Source of the DNA: an uncultured Gammaproteobacteria bacterium
GTDB lineage: Bacteria; Pseudomonadota; Gammaproteobacteria; SZUA-140
Assembly: GCA_945787585.1 (NCBI GenBank)
Contig: CALZIG010000278.1
Location: forward strand, 1-6,973
Length of the DNA stretch: 6,973 nucleotides
Direction: 5' to 3'
Below, piece by piece: positions 1 through 6,092 of the stretch (position 1 is its first letter; the number at the start of each line of letters is the position of its first letter). Below the pieces are notes generated by a model that worked only from the letters and a program-made list of their open reading frames with translations, was not told where the DNA came from and made no database searches. The position numbers were made by a program, and so were the translations under genes.

Positions 1-1055
1 AACAGATTACCAGCCGCCATAAACATCGCTGCCTTGGCGAGGGCGTGAGAAAGAGCCACGTAAGCAACCGCACTCCAGGCCATTGCACCTGAGGCGGCGG
101 CAAGCGGAAACGCCAGAAACAGGTAGCCAATCTGGGCAACTGTAGAGTAGGCGATAAGTAGCTTGAGTTGAGTCTGGCGTAACGCCTGCACGGAGCCCCA
201 CAGGATGGCCGTGGCACCGAGCAGCCCGAATAACGTGTCAACGCCTTTGCCATCTACTAGCGGGGCGAAGATCTCCAGCCACAGCCGCGCCAGGATATAG
301 AAAGAAGCCTTTACCACTAGTGCAGAGAGCAATGCGCTGATGGGTGCCGGCGCGCTCGCATGTGCGGGGGGCAGCCAGAAATGGAGGGGGAACAGTGCTG
401 TCTTGAGCATCAGGCCGGCTGTCATCAATCCCAGCGCCGCAAATAGCGTGGGTGAAGGTGTGACCCGTTCCGCCAGTAGTGCAATGTCCACCGTGCCAAA
501 GCCGTGATACAGCAGCGCGACACCCGCGAGGTAGGCGAGCGATCCTAGCAGCGTCGCCAGTAGATAACGCATCGCCCCGCCGAGCGCAGCTCTGCTGCCG
601 GTCAACGCCGCCAGTGCGACCGCTGCCAGCCCCATCAATTCGAGCGTTACGTAGAGGTTGAAAATATCCGCTGAAAGAAACAACGCGTTCAATGCCGCCA
701 GCAGAAACAACCAGATCGGCCAGAACCTGACAGCATCCTCGCGCTTGAAATAAGCGGCTGAATAAACGCTCACGCCGAAGCCCACCAACGCGGTGGCCAC
801 TAGCATCAACAGACTCAGGCCATCCGCATATAGATCAATGCCCAGTGGCGCTCCCCAGCCGCCCACGGTATGTCGATAGGGGCCCACTTCGAGCATCTGT
901 CTGCTTAGGCCTGCAACCGACAGTAAGATGATAAAGGCCGTCGCCTGACCGACTATTTTTGCGGTCCGCGGCCACAGAAAGCAAAACATCCCCGCCACTA
1001 ACGGTAGCAGGATAAGGATGATTGCCCAGGGAATAGCTGAAATTGCGCTGTCCAC
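1..1055 (-). CDS. mnhD: Mrp/Mnh antiporter subunit D (proton-translocating NuoL/M/N-like), C-terminus cut by window edge
   Basis: This is an inner-membrane, ion-translocating subunit of an Mrp-type cation/proton antiporter, homologous to complex I antiporter-like subunits. I translated 351 residues from a GTG at 1055; homologues are around 500 residues, so roughly 150 are missing past the left edge. Family signatures are present: the GIDLYADGLSLLML segment (72-85), Glu139 in FNLYVTLELMG (TM5 glutamate), Lys218 in MLKTALFPLHFWLPPAH (216-232), Lys249 in LSALVVKASF, the LLIAYSTVAQIGY block (299-311), and His337/Lys341 in LSHALAKAAMF. The charged residues expected for proton conduction are therefore intact. 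The GTG is chosen because an in-frame TGA lies 15 bases upstream, the only start-like codon between them is this GTG, and the hydrophobic N-terminus begins straight after it. It follows mnhC by 5 bases. Its Shine-Dalgarno is weak, so coupling to mnhC translation is plausible. The family call is firm. MnhD rather than a separate MnhA N-terminal channel is inferred from position after mnhC. Confidence 0.93.
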   Translation of the reverse strand, partial: MDSAISAIPWAIILILLPLVAGMFCFLWPRTAKIVGQATAFIILLSVAGLSRQMLEVGPYRHTVGGWGAPLGIDLYADGLSLLMLVATALVGFGVSVYSAAYFKREDAVRFWPIWLFLLAALNALFLSADIFNLYVTLELMGLAAVALAALTGSRAALGGAMRYLLATLLGSLAYLAGVALLYHGFGTVDIALLAERVTPSPTLFAALGLMTAGLMLKTALFPLHFWLPPAHASAPAPISALLSALVVKASFYILARLWLEIFAPLVDGKGVDTLFGLLGATAILWGSVQALRQTQLKLLIAYSTVAQIGYLFLAFPLAAASGAMAWSAVAYVALSHALAKAAMFMAAGNL

Positions 1056-1060
1056 GTTTA

Positions 1061-1369
1061 CTATTCTTTTTCATCATCGGGCAGCTCAGCGCACCCAGTT
1101 TGCGCGCTTAATTTCAGCATCAAGGTGAGCGCGAGTGCGGTGGCTGAGACCGCCACCACAATGCCAGTGATGACCATCGCGTGGGGTACCGGATCCGGCA
1201 GCGCAGTACCGGTACGCTTCGCCAGTGCCACCAGCAGCAGGAAGATTCCACTGCCCATGACATTGATCGCCAGAATCTTACGCAGTAGATGTGCGTGAAC
1301 AATCAGGGCGTACAACCCCAGTGAGATAAGCCCCACACCGACTAAAGCGTAGAAGTGTGCAATGCTCAT
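1061..1369 (-). CDS. mnhC: Mrp/Mnh antiporter subunit C (NuoK-like)
   Basis: This is a small membrane subunit of the Mrp complex, homologous to NuoK of complex I and MbhG of membrane-bound hydrogenase. It has 102 residues, slightly short of the typical 110-115. Three hydrophobic helices are visible at about 4-25, 32-50 and 62-87. The family hallmark is the DPVPHAMVITGIVVAVSATA stretch (59-78), the counterpart of the common DPLPQALVLTAIVI. Asn36 in KILAINVMGSG is the conserved helix-2 position. The C-terminal tail (PDDEKE) is acidic. The start is well supported: AAGGAG sits 5 bases before the ATG, and the ATG overlaps the upstream stop as ATGA. Such an overlap suggests translational coupling to the upstream MbhD-MbhE-MnhB fusion. 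mnhD follows after 5 bases. I see nothing unusual in the protein. Confidence 0.95.
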   Translation of the reverse strand: MSIAHFYALVGVGLISLGLYALIVHAHLLRKILAINVMGSGIFLLLVALAKRTGTALPDPVPHAMVITGIVVAVSATALALTLMLKLSAQTGCAELPDDEKE

Positions 1370-2331
1370 GAGTGCTCCTTATCAGTGTGGCGGCGGCCAC
1401 CCAGAAAGAGTGCGGCGAGAGTCGCGCCGATGGAGAGCATCGCCGTCGTTTCAAGTAGCAGGATCAGTTTGCCTGCGTGCTCGGGGGGGAATTTTAGCAA
1501 CGCGCCTTCAATCAACATAGTGACGACAGCCATGGCTACGAATGTTGCTGGCCCCAGCACCAGTATGAGTCGTAACGGCAGGGCCATGAGTGCGGCGCGC
1601 GGGTGCCGGCCGATCAGTAGCAGCAGTACGCCTGCCGCCGCCAGTACCGATCCAGCCTGAAATGCACCGCCGGGTGCATGGGCACCGACCCAGAGGAGAT
1701 AAGCCGCGGTCAGGATTAGCATCGGCACCAGCAGACGCGTCAGTGCCTCTAATACTAATGGCGCTGGCGTGGTGGTCTGCTGTGGCACCGTGCCACCAAG
1801 CGACCACACACCCAGCAGTGCCAGCAGGAGCACAACCAACTCCAGCAGGGTGTCGTATCCCCGAAAGTTGAGTAACACGGCGGTCACCGGATTGCTGACT
1901 CCGCTGGCCTCGAGATGTGTGGCGACCGCTGTGCTCAGTCCCGGCACATGCGCCGGAAAAGAGATAATGACATACCCAAGTCCTGTCGCCATCAGCGATA
2001 GCGCTATCAGTAACAACCACTGCAGTGGCCGGATGCAGTGCCCCTTCTTTACCGTTGCAACTGCCGCATCGCCATTGGTTTCTATGGATTGTAGTTGTGC
2101 TAGCGCGACCATTAGCAGCGCACCGGTTAGCCCGGCACCAATGGCCGCTTCGGCCAGCGCGACATCCGGTGCCTCCAGCCGTACCCAGGCCAGCGCCATC
2201 AACAAACCAAACGCGATGAATAATACGATGGCCTTGAATAGATCCGAGCAGGCCAGAGATTGCCACGCCAGCCACAACAACCCCAACCCCAGCAGGCTAT
2301 CGAACATCCATGCCACCATTACTGTTTCCAT
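1366..2331 (-). CDS. mnhB: Three-module antiporter subunit: MbhD-like + MbhE-like (MrpA C-terminal part) fused to MnhB
   Basis: This 321-residue membrane protein joins three Mrp modules. Residues ~1-82 resemble MbhD/DUF4040: about three helices and the EAPDVALAEAAIGAGLTGAL signature (53-72). Residues ~100-182 resemble MbhE, the last part of MrpA: a helix at ~102-125, then NPVTAVLLNFRGYDTLLELV (147-166) with Asp160 and Glu164, and a helix to ~178. A Thr/Pro/Gln linker (~181-191) leads to MnhB (~192-312): GAHAPGGAFQAG (216-227, cf. GHNxPGGGFxGG) and Glu294 in LLLETTAM. In canonical Mrp the first two modules are the tail of MrpA; in Mbh all three are separate genes. Here they form one subunit thought to link the small subunits to the ion-translocating ones. 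Two starts are possible: ATG 2331, with AGAGG 9 bases upstream, overlapping mnhG by 13 bases; or ATG 2319, whose A is the last base of the mnhG TAA. I chose 2331 for its ribosome binding site. Stop overlaps mnhC by ATGA. The gene symbol covers only the MnhB part. Confidence 0.9.
   Translation of the reverse strand: METVMVAWMFDSLLGLGLLWLAWQSLACSDLFKAIVLFIAFGLLMALAWVRLEAPDVALAEAAIGAGLTGALLMVALAQLQSIETNGDAAVATVKKGHCIRPLQWLLLIALSLMATGLGYVIISFPAHVPGLSTAVATHLEASGVSNPVTAVLLNFRGYDTLLELVVLLLALLGVWSLGGTVPQQTTTPAPLVLEALTRLLVPMLILTAAYLLWVGAHAPGGAFQAGSVLAAAGVLLLLIGRHPRAALMALPLRLILVLGPATFVAMAVVTMLIEGALLKFPPEHAGKLILLLETTAMLSIGATLAALFLGGRRHTDKEHS
1375..1380 (-). promoter_or_regulatory. Strong ribosome binding site of mnhC
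   Basis: On the minus strand this reads AAGGAG, 5 bases before the mnhC ATG. It lies inside the last codons of the upstream fusion gene. It is the clearest Shine-Dalgarno in the window and supports the ATG overlapping the upstream stop codon as the real start. Confidence 0.85.
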
Positions 2332-2618
2332 GGCCGGATTCCTCTGCGTAGCGCGCCTCTGGCGACCAGATGGGCAACGCTGGCACCGGCGAGCATCACC
2401 AGCAGCCAGATCAACAACAATTTACCTACCGCGGCCCACGATTCCGCCTGTATTGCCAGTGCCACTACCATCAGTCCCAGCCCCACGTTGTCGGCTTTGG
2501 TCAAGGCATGAAGGCGGGTGTAGACATCTGGGAAGCGCAGCAGTCCCACGGTACCCGCAAAAAAGAAGATCGCGCCGGCGAGTAGCAGTACTACAGTGAG
2601 GTAATCAATCAACGTCAC
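2319..2618 (-). CDS. mnhG: Mrp/Mnh antiporter subunit G
   Basis: This is a small membrane subunit of the Mrp complex, equivalent to MbhC. From a GTG at 2618 it encodes 99 residues, typical for the family. Three hydrophobic segments lie at about 4-27, 43-58 and 62-85. The diagnostic block GTVGLLRFPDVYTRLHALTK (22-41), followed by ADNVGLGL, is present and intact. The same frame stays open upstream to 2843, but that extension reads as Cys/Trp/Arg-rich non-family protein lying over mnhF, so I rejected it. The GTG is supported by AGGA 8 bases upstream and by the family's usual N-terminus. The gene overlaps the end of mnhF by 14 bases and the start of the downstream fusion gene by 13 (or a TAATG junction if the internal ATG is used). 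Both overlaps suggest coupled translation. The C-terminus (RRGIRPWKQ) is basic, as expected for a cytoplasmic tail. Confidence 0.93.
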   Translation of the reverse strand: MTLIDYLTVVLLLAGAIFFFAGTVGLLRFPDVYTRLHALTKADNVGLGLMVVALAIQAESWAAVGKLLLIWLLVMLAGASVAHLVARGALRRGIRPWKQ

Positions 2619-2907
2619 GTTCTGTTTCCTGTGGCTGTTCCTGCTCCTGTTTCTGCTTAGGCCAGGCGCGCTGCACGAAGGCCACCGCTGTGACGGCAGC
2701 GAGCAGTGCAAACACCAGTGCCACATCGCGCAGGGCCGCGTTTCCGCTGGCCTGCGCCAGCAGCAGCAGAACGGCGACCGCAGTGGTGCCGAACAACTGT
2801 GCGGCCAGCATGCGATCAGCAGCGGTTGGGCCGCGCAGTACACGCCACATTCCGGCGCCGAGGGTCAGCAATAAAAATAGCGCCAGTGCAAGGTAAAAGG
2901 TCTGCAT
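2605..2907 (-). CDS. mnhF: Mrp/Mnh antiporter subunit F
   Basis: This is a small membrane subunit of the Mrp complex (MbhB counterpart), needed for complex assembly in characterised Mrp systems. It has 100 residues with three hydrophobic segments at about 3-24, 36-52 and 60-79. The family signature WRVLRGPTAADRMLAAQLFG (21-40) is present with Asp31, as is ALRDVALVFALLAAVTAVAF (58-77) with Asp61. The last ~18 residues (KQKQEQEQPQETERD) are a low-complexity charged/Gln-rich tail that looks dispensable; it is encoded where mnhF overlaps mnhG and its ribosome binding site. The start is the ATG at 2907, 6 bases after the uspE-like stop. No good Shine-Dalgarno is visible before it, so translation may depend on ribosomes finishing the stress-protein gene. 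The homology call is firm. Confidence 0.94.
   Translation of the reverse strand: MQTFYLALALFLLLTLGAGMWRVLRGPTAADRMLAAQLFGTTAVAVLLLLAQASGNAALRDVALVFALLAAVTAVAFVQRAWPKQKQEQEQPQETERDVD
2627..2630 (-). promoter_or_regulatory. Ribosome binding site deciding the mnhG GTG start
   Basis: AGGA (within CAGGAAAC) on the minus strand lies 8 bases before the GTG at 2618, inside the 3' end of mnhF. It supports the short 99-residue MnhG over the 174-residue open frame. Confidence 0.6.
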
Positions 2908-2913
2908 CGGTAT

Positions 2914-3894
2914 TCAGTCTACCAACGTAACCGGGGTGACAAAACCGGGTGGTTTGATCGCGAGTACCGAACAATCTATCTGGTTCAGAATCGTTTCTGC
3001 CGTGTTGCCCATGATGAATCCGGGAATACCGCTGCGTGCCACCGTCCCCATCACGATGAGCTCTGCATCAATCTGTTTAGCCAGTGCCGGAATCTCTTTA
3101 CGCGCCCACCCCTTCACCAGATGTTTTTTAGGTTTGAGATACTTCACGGAGCCCTGCCCGAGATGACCTGTTACATCGTTTATCAGTGCATTCAGGTTGG
3201 CGGCGTGCTGCTGCTTTACCTGATTGATGTAGGTGGCGATGTCCTCATCTGATGTATGCATAAATGGGCCGCGCAACGTTTTCTCGCCGATCGCCTCCCA
3301 GGTATGCACGATGTGCAGTTCGGCAAAATCGGAGAGTGCTAGTGTGCTCGCCATCTCAAGGATTTGCCGGTTCAGTGCGCGGCGTGGTTCCTCTTCTTCC
3401 TCGGTGCAGGTATCACTGACATCAACCGCGGCGAGGATACGGCGGTATGATTTTGGGGCATCAGGCTTAATCAGCCAGAGTGGGCAGGGGCATTTGCGTA
3501 GCAGGTGCATATCGTCACTGCCGAATAACCGATCCAGCCAATCTCGGGTGTCAGGCGCTTTGATCACCAGGTCGTGGTTGTTACGCAGTACATGGCGTAC
3601 GATCTGCAGAAACGGTACGCCTGTTAGTACCGAAGCCTGGATTTCGATTCGTTTGCGATAGGGGGCGATCAGGGTTTCGAGTGCCTGCTGATGCGTGTTA
3701 ATCATGGCGGTTTTCAGCTCGACTGAGAGTGGATCGTGCTGCAGCATCTCAATGCCCGTTGCGCCACGTTCTGACACATCAACTACTGATAGGCTGGCCT
3801 GATTATTTTCTGCTAATGTGATGGCGCGTTCTAGCAATGGCGTAGATTCTTTTTCGGTGTTGACTACACAAAGAATATTCTTGAATCGTTTCAT
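2914..3894 (-). CDS. UspE-like tandem universal stress protein
   Basis: This is a soluble cytoplasmic protein with two universal-stress-protein domains, 326 residues from the preferred start. The N-terminal domain (~1-145) ends in DMHLLRKCPCPLWLIK, nearly identical to the matching part of E. coli UspE as I recall it, and lacks the glycine nucleotide-binding motif. The second domain begins at RRILAAVDVS and ends in MGTVARSGIPGFIMGNTAE. The usual motif is G-2x-G-9x-G-(S/T); here it is G-2x-A-9x-G-N. The Asn is also UspE-like, but the Ala replaces a Gly. The closing PPGFVTPVTL also resembles UspE. An acidic run TEEEEEP marks the start of domain 2. UspE-type proteins bind small molecules and act in stress resistance; the ligand here is unknown. 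I chose ATG 3894, with GGAG 9 bases upstream and one base after the mnhE stop. ATGs at 3903 and 3909 would overlap mnhE and lack a clear site. Its place inside an mnh operon is unusual. Confidence 0.92.
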   Translation of the reverse strand: MKRFKNILCVVNTEKESTPLLERAITLAENNQASLSVVDVSERGATGIEMLQHDPLSVELKTAMINTHQQALETLIAPYRKRIEIQASVLTGVPFLQIVRHVLRNNHDLVIKAPDTRDWLDRLFGSDDMHLLRKCPCPLWLIKPDAPKSYRRILAAVDVSDTCTEEEEEPRRALNRQILEMASTLALSDFAELHIVHTWEAIGEKTLRGPFMHTSDEDIATYINQVKQQHAANLNALINDVTGHLGQGSVKYLKPKKHLVKGWARKEIPALAKQIDAELIVMGTVARSGIPGFIMGNTAETILNQIDCSVLAIKPPGFVTPVTLVD

Positions 3895-3895
3895 G

Positions 3896-4384
3896 TTACT
3901 CATCTCCATTAGAAGTCTTCAGTGATGTGTCGAACAGTCGTGCTACGCGCTGTTCCACCGCTTCAAGTTCTGCCAGGAATCCCCCCCGACAGTCCAGTAC
4001 ATGCACTGTTAAACAGTTGGTACTCAGTTCGGCGCTCAATGTACCGGGTAGCAAACTGACCGTGTTGGCCATGAATATTTGTGGCAGCCCTATTGGTAGC
4101 CGCAGTGGATATTCAAATAGTGTCGGAGCGATCGGCATCCGGGGGTCGATGGCGCGCCGCGCGACATCAACCCCGCCCAGTAAAGAGCGCAGTAGGAAAA
4201 AGGGGATAAATATTAGAAACTCGTGCCAGACCAGATTGGAAGAGGGGAGCAGGGCGATGCTAATGATTAGCGCTAGCGCGACTGCCGGCACGCCAATCCA
4301 CCAGGATGCCGCGTCGCCACCAGTAAGCAGCCACCAGATGAGTGCAAGTAATATCCCTCTCGACAAAATAGATAAGCCGTTCAC
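3896..4384 (-). CDS. mnhE: Mrp/Mnh antiporter subunit E
   Basis: This is a membrane subunit of the Mrp complex (MbhA counterpart), 162 residues and normal for the family. Hydrophobic segments lie at about 8-21, 28-46 and 53-69, followed by a cytoplasmic domain. Family features are LLRSLLGGVDVARRAIDP (64-81), the LPQIFMANTVSLLPGTLSAE block (100-119), and a beta-strand segment LTVHVLD (125-131). The C-terminus is charged. The GTG at 4384 is the first possible start because a TAA lies two codons upstream in the same frame. Its Shine-Dalgarno is poor (only AGG about 9 bases away). It is the first mnh gene of the locus and follows the CPA2 antiporter by 37 bases, the only sizeable gap in the window. 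If an internal promoter exists, this is the likeliest place, though I see no convincing -10/-35 pair. Confidence 0.93.
   Translation of the reverse strand: MNGLSILSRGILLALIWWLLTGGDAASWWIGVPAVALALIISIALLPSSNLVWHEFLIFIPFFLLRSLLGGVDVARRAIDPRMPIAPTLFEYPLRLPIGLPQIFMANTVSLLPGTLSAELSTNCLTVHVLDCRGGFLAELEAVEQRVARLFDTSLKTSNGDE
3904..3907 (-). promoter_or_regulatory. Ribosome binding site deciding the uspE-like start
   Basis: GGAG on the minus strand lies 9 bases before the ATG at 3894 and within the last codons of mnhE. It favours ATG 3894 over the in-frame ATGs at 3903 and 3909, which would place this GGAG inside or against their own coding sequence. Confidence 0.55.
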
Positions 4385-4421
4385 GTGTTACTGCCTGATT
4401 GACTGTTGAAAAAAATTCGCT
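4385..4421 (-). other. Short intergenic gap between the CPA2 antiporter and mnhE
   Basis: These 37 bases are the longest non-coding stretch in the window. On the minus strand they hold a run of seven T after GCGAA. Upstream pairing is too weak (TGAA with TTCA around a long loop) for a normal intrinsic terminator. I see no clear promoter. The gap probably only separates two parts of one transcript, but a weak pause or processing site cannot be excluded. Confidence 0.4.
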
Positions 4422-6092
4422 TCATCCGAGTGTTACCGAAGAGGCCTGTCCCCGCGAGACCTGTCCGAGGAGTCGGTCGGCAGCTTCACGAGCCGCATCC
4501 ACAAATGGCACCATCACCAGATCGGCACCCGCTTGTTTGAGCCTGTTAGCCTCATCAGCGTCATGAGCGGTGACGGCGATCTGACCAGCATAACCTAAAC
4601 TTTGCAAGCTGTGGATAAGCGTCTGATTGACGTGACGTTCACGTGCGGTACTCACTACCCAACGCACGCGAGCAAGCGGGAGTGATGCGACGAACTCGGG
4701 GTCTTCGGCATCACCATAACGTACCGGATAGCCCATGGCGTCGCCCGAGCGCGCCAGTTCAGGGTTGAAGTCTATACTCAGTACCCGGCAGCCACGTTCC
4801 CGTAGTGCCTGAGCGATGCCGGAGCCGTAACGTCCTGTACCAAAAAGAATGATGTCGGCAATGCCATCACCGGGTATCTCGTTCTGTTCGCGCTCGCGGT
4901 GAGGGTGCTGGCGTTCAAAGATATCCAGCAAGGGGGCCAACCGTTCATAGAGTGGGTGGGAAAAAATGATCATATAGGTTGAGGCGCTGATGGTGATTAG
5001 CCCCACCAGGGTAATCAATCCCATGGTCTCGGCATTAATATGACCGAGGCTCAATCCCAGGGCGCCCAGGATCAGAGAAAATTCACTGATTTGCGCGACC
5101 GTTAGTCCGGCGAGAAACCCAGTACGTTTGCGGTAACCGAGCACCCCCATGATGGTCATGACGATCAACGGGTTACCAATCAGCACAAACAGGGAGAAGA
5201 TCACGGCCTCTCCCATCTGTCCGCTTAATAACGTGAGATCAAGGCGCGCACCGAGGTCAATGAAGAAAAACAGTAGCAGGAAATCACGCAGGCTGACCAG
5301 CCGTGCGCCTAGAGCATCGCGGTAGGGCGTGGACGCCAATGACACTCCCGCCACGAAGGCGCCGACTTCTTTGCTGAAGCCTAGCGTGTCACCCAGCATT
5401 GCCAGGCTCACGGCCCAGGCGATGCCAAACAGCACCAGTAGTTCCTGAGAATGGGAAAGTAAATGCAGTAGACGCGGCATGAGGTAGCGCGTAATCAACG
5501 CGACAACGACAAGAAACGCAATGCCTTTCGTTAGTACGGCAAGCGCCACCTGTGTCACAGAGGCGTCACTGTTCCCATTCAGGGCATTAAGGCCGATCAT
5601 GACGAGTACAACGAACAGGTCCTGCACTATCAGGAAGCCCAGCGCGATGCGCCCGTGCAGTGTATCGACCTCATGTTTATCGGAGAGGAGTTTGACGATA
5701 ATGATGGTGCTGGAGAAGGTTAATGCGACCGCTACGTAGAGGGCAGCCATCGGCATCATGCCCAACGCTAACGCAATTAGATAGCCGATGACGCTGGTAA
5801 AGATAACCTGGCCAATTCCTGTTGCCAGTGCTACCGGGCCCATGGTGCGGATGATATGCAGATCCAGCTTGAGACCCACGACGAACAACAACAGGGTAAT
5901 GCCAAATTTGGCGAGCAGATCGATCTGATCGTTTGAGCTCACCCAGCCCAGTACCGACGGACCGGTCATAATGCCCACTGCAATAAAGGCGACAATCAGT
6001 GGCTGTTTAAGTCGCACACCGATGGCGCCCACAGCAGCAGCTAATAGCAGTAGTACTGCCATTTCGGTAAAGATGTCCGGGAGCATCGTCAT
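4422..6092 (-). CDS. CPA2-family monovalent cation:proton antiporter (Kef-like) with C-terminal TrkA-N domain
   Basis: This integral membrane transporter has 556 residues. Residues ~8-380 form the Na+/H+-exchanger-type domain with about 12-13 helices: GVRLKQPLIVAFIAVGIMTG near the N-terminus, FSSTIIIVKLLSDK (126-139), Gln157-Asp158 in LIVQDLFVVLV (the QD seen in Kef proteins, not the DD of electrogenic exchangers), GAFVAGVSLA (244-253), and FFFIDLGARLDL (275-286). After a charged linker (~390-412), a TrkA-N Rossmann domain (~413-545) shows GTGRYG (418-423) and Asp441 ending beta-2, expected to bind NAD(H) or another nucleotide. K+ or Na+ cannot be told apart from sequence. The acidic HALESDIEP loop that restrains E. 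coli KefC is not conserved (here RDALGARLVSLRDF), so glutathione-adduct gating as in KefB/KefC is doubtful. The ATG at 6092 overlaps the ackA stop as ATGA, with AAGG 7 bases upstream. ATG 6086 is an alternative. Confidence 0.9.
   Translation of the reverse strand: MTMLPDIFTEMAVLLLLAAAVGAIGVRLKQPLIVAFIAVGIMTGPSVLGWVSSNDQIDLLAKFGITLLLFVVGLKLDLHIIRTMGPVALATGIGQVIFTSVIGYLIALALGMMPMAALYVAVALTFSSTIIIVKLLSDKHEVDTLHGRIALGFLIVQDLFVVLVMIGLNALNGNSDASVTQVALAVLTKGIAFLVVVALITRYLMPRLLHLLSHSQELLVLFGIAWAVSLAMLGDTLGFSKEVGAFVAGVSLASTPYRDALGARLVSLRDFLLLFFFIDLGARLDLTLLSGQMGEAVIFSLFVLIGNPLIVMTIMGVLGYRKRTGFLAGLTVAQISEFSLILGALGLSLGHINAETMGLITLVGLITISASTYMIIFSHPLYERLAPLLDIFERQHPHREREQNEIPGDGIADIILFGTGRYGSGIAQALRERGCRVLSIDFNPELARSGDAMGYPVRYGDAEDPEFVASLPLARVRWVVSTARERHVNQTLIHSLQSLGYAGQIAVTAHDADEANRLKQAGADLVMVPFVDAAREAADRLLGQVSRGQASSVTLG

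Noticed and set aside
835..1077. 80-residue minus-strand frame starting MMKKNSKRG near the mnhC-mnhD junction
   Set aside because: It reads mnhD DNA in the wrong frame. The GTG frame at 1055 gives continuous MnhD homology for 351 residues.
1508..2275. 255-residue minus-strand frame inside the fusion gene
   Set aside because: Gly/Arg/Thr-rich shadow of the fusion gene in another frame, with no membrane helices or known motif.
1769..2599. 276-residue open frame on the plus strand
   Set aside because: It lies antisense across the fusion gene and mnhG, both with clear family signatures. The translation is Ser/Ala/Thr/Pro-rich with no recognisable domain, as expected for a shadow frame in fairly GC-rich coding DNA.
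2619..2843. N-terminal extension of mnhG to 174 residues
   Set aside because: The extra 75 residues are Cys/Trp/Arg/Ser-rich, lie over mnhF in another frame, and are absent from MnhG proteins. The GTG at 2618 has a ribosome binding site.
3233..3661. 142-residue plus-strand frame opposite the stress-protein gene
   Set aside because: Ser/Arg-rich, no recognisable features, fully antisense to a well-supported gene.
4400..4430. Intrinsic terminator after the CPA2 antiporter
   Set aside because: There is a T run, but the flanking complementarity is only about four A/T-rich pairs around a long loop, too weak to support a terminator.
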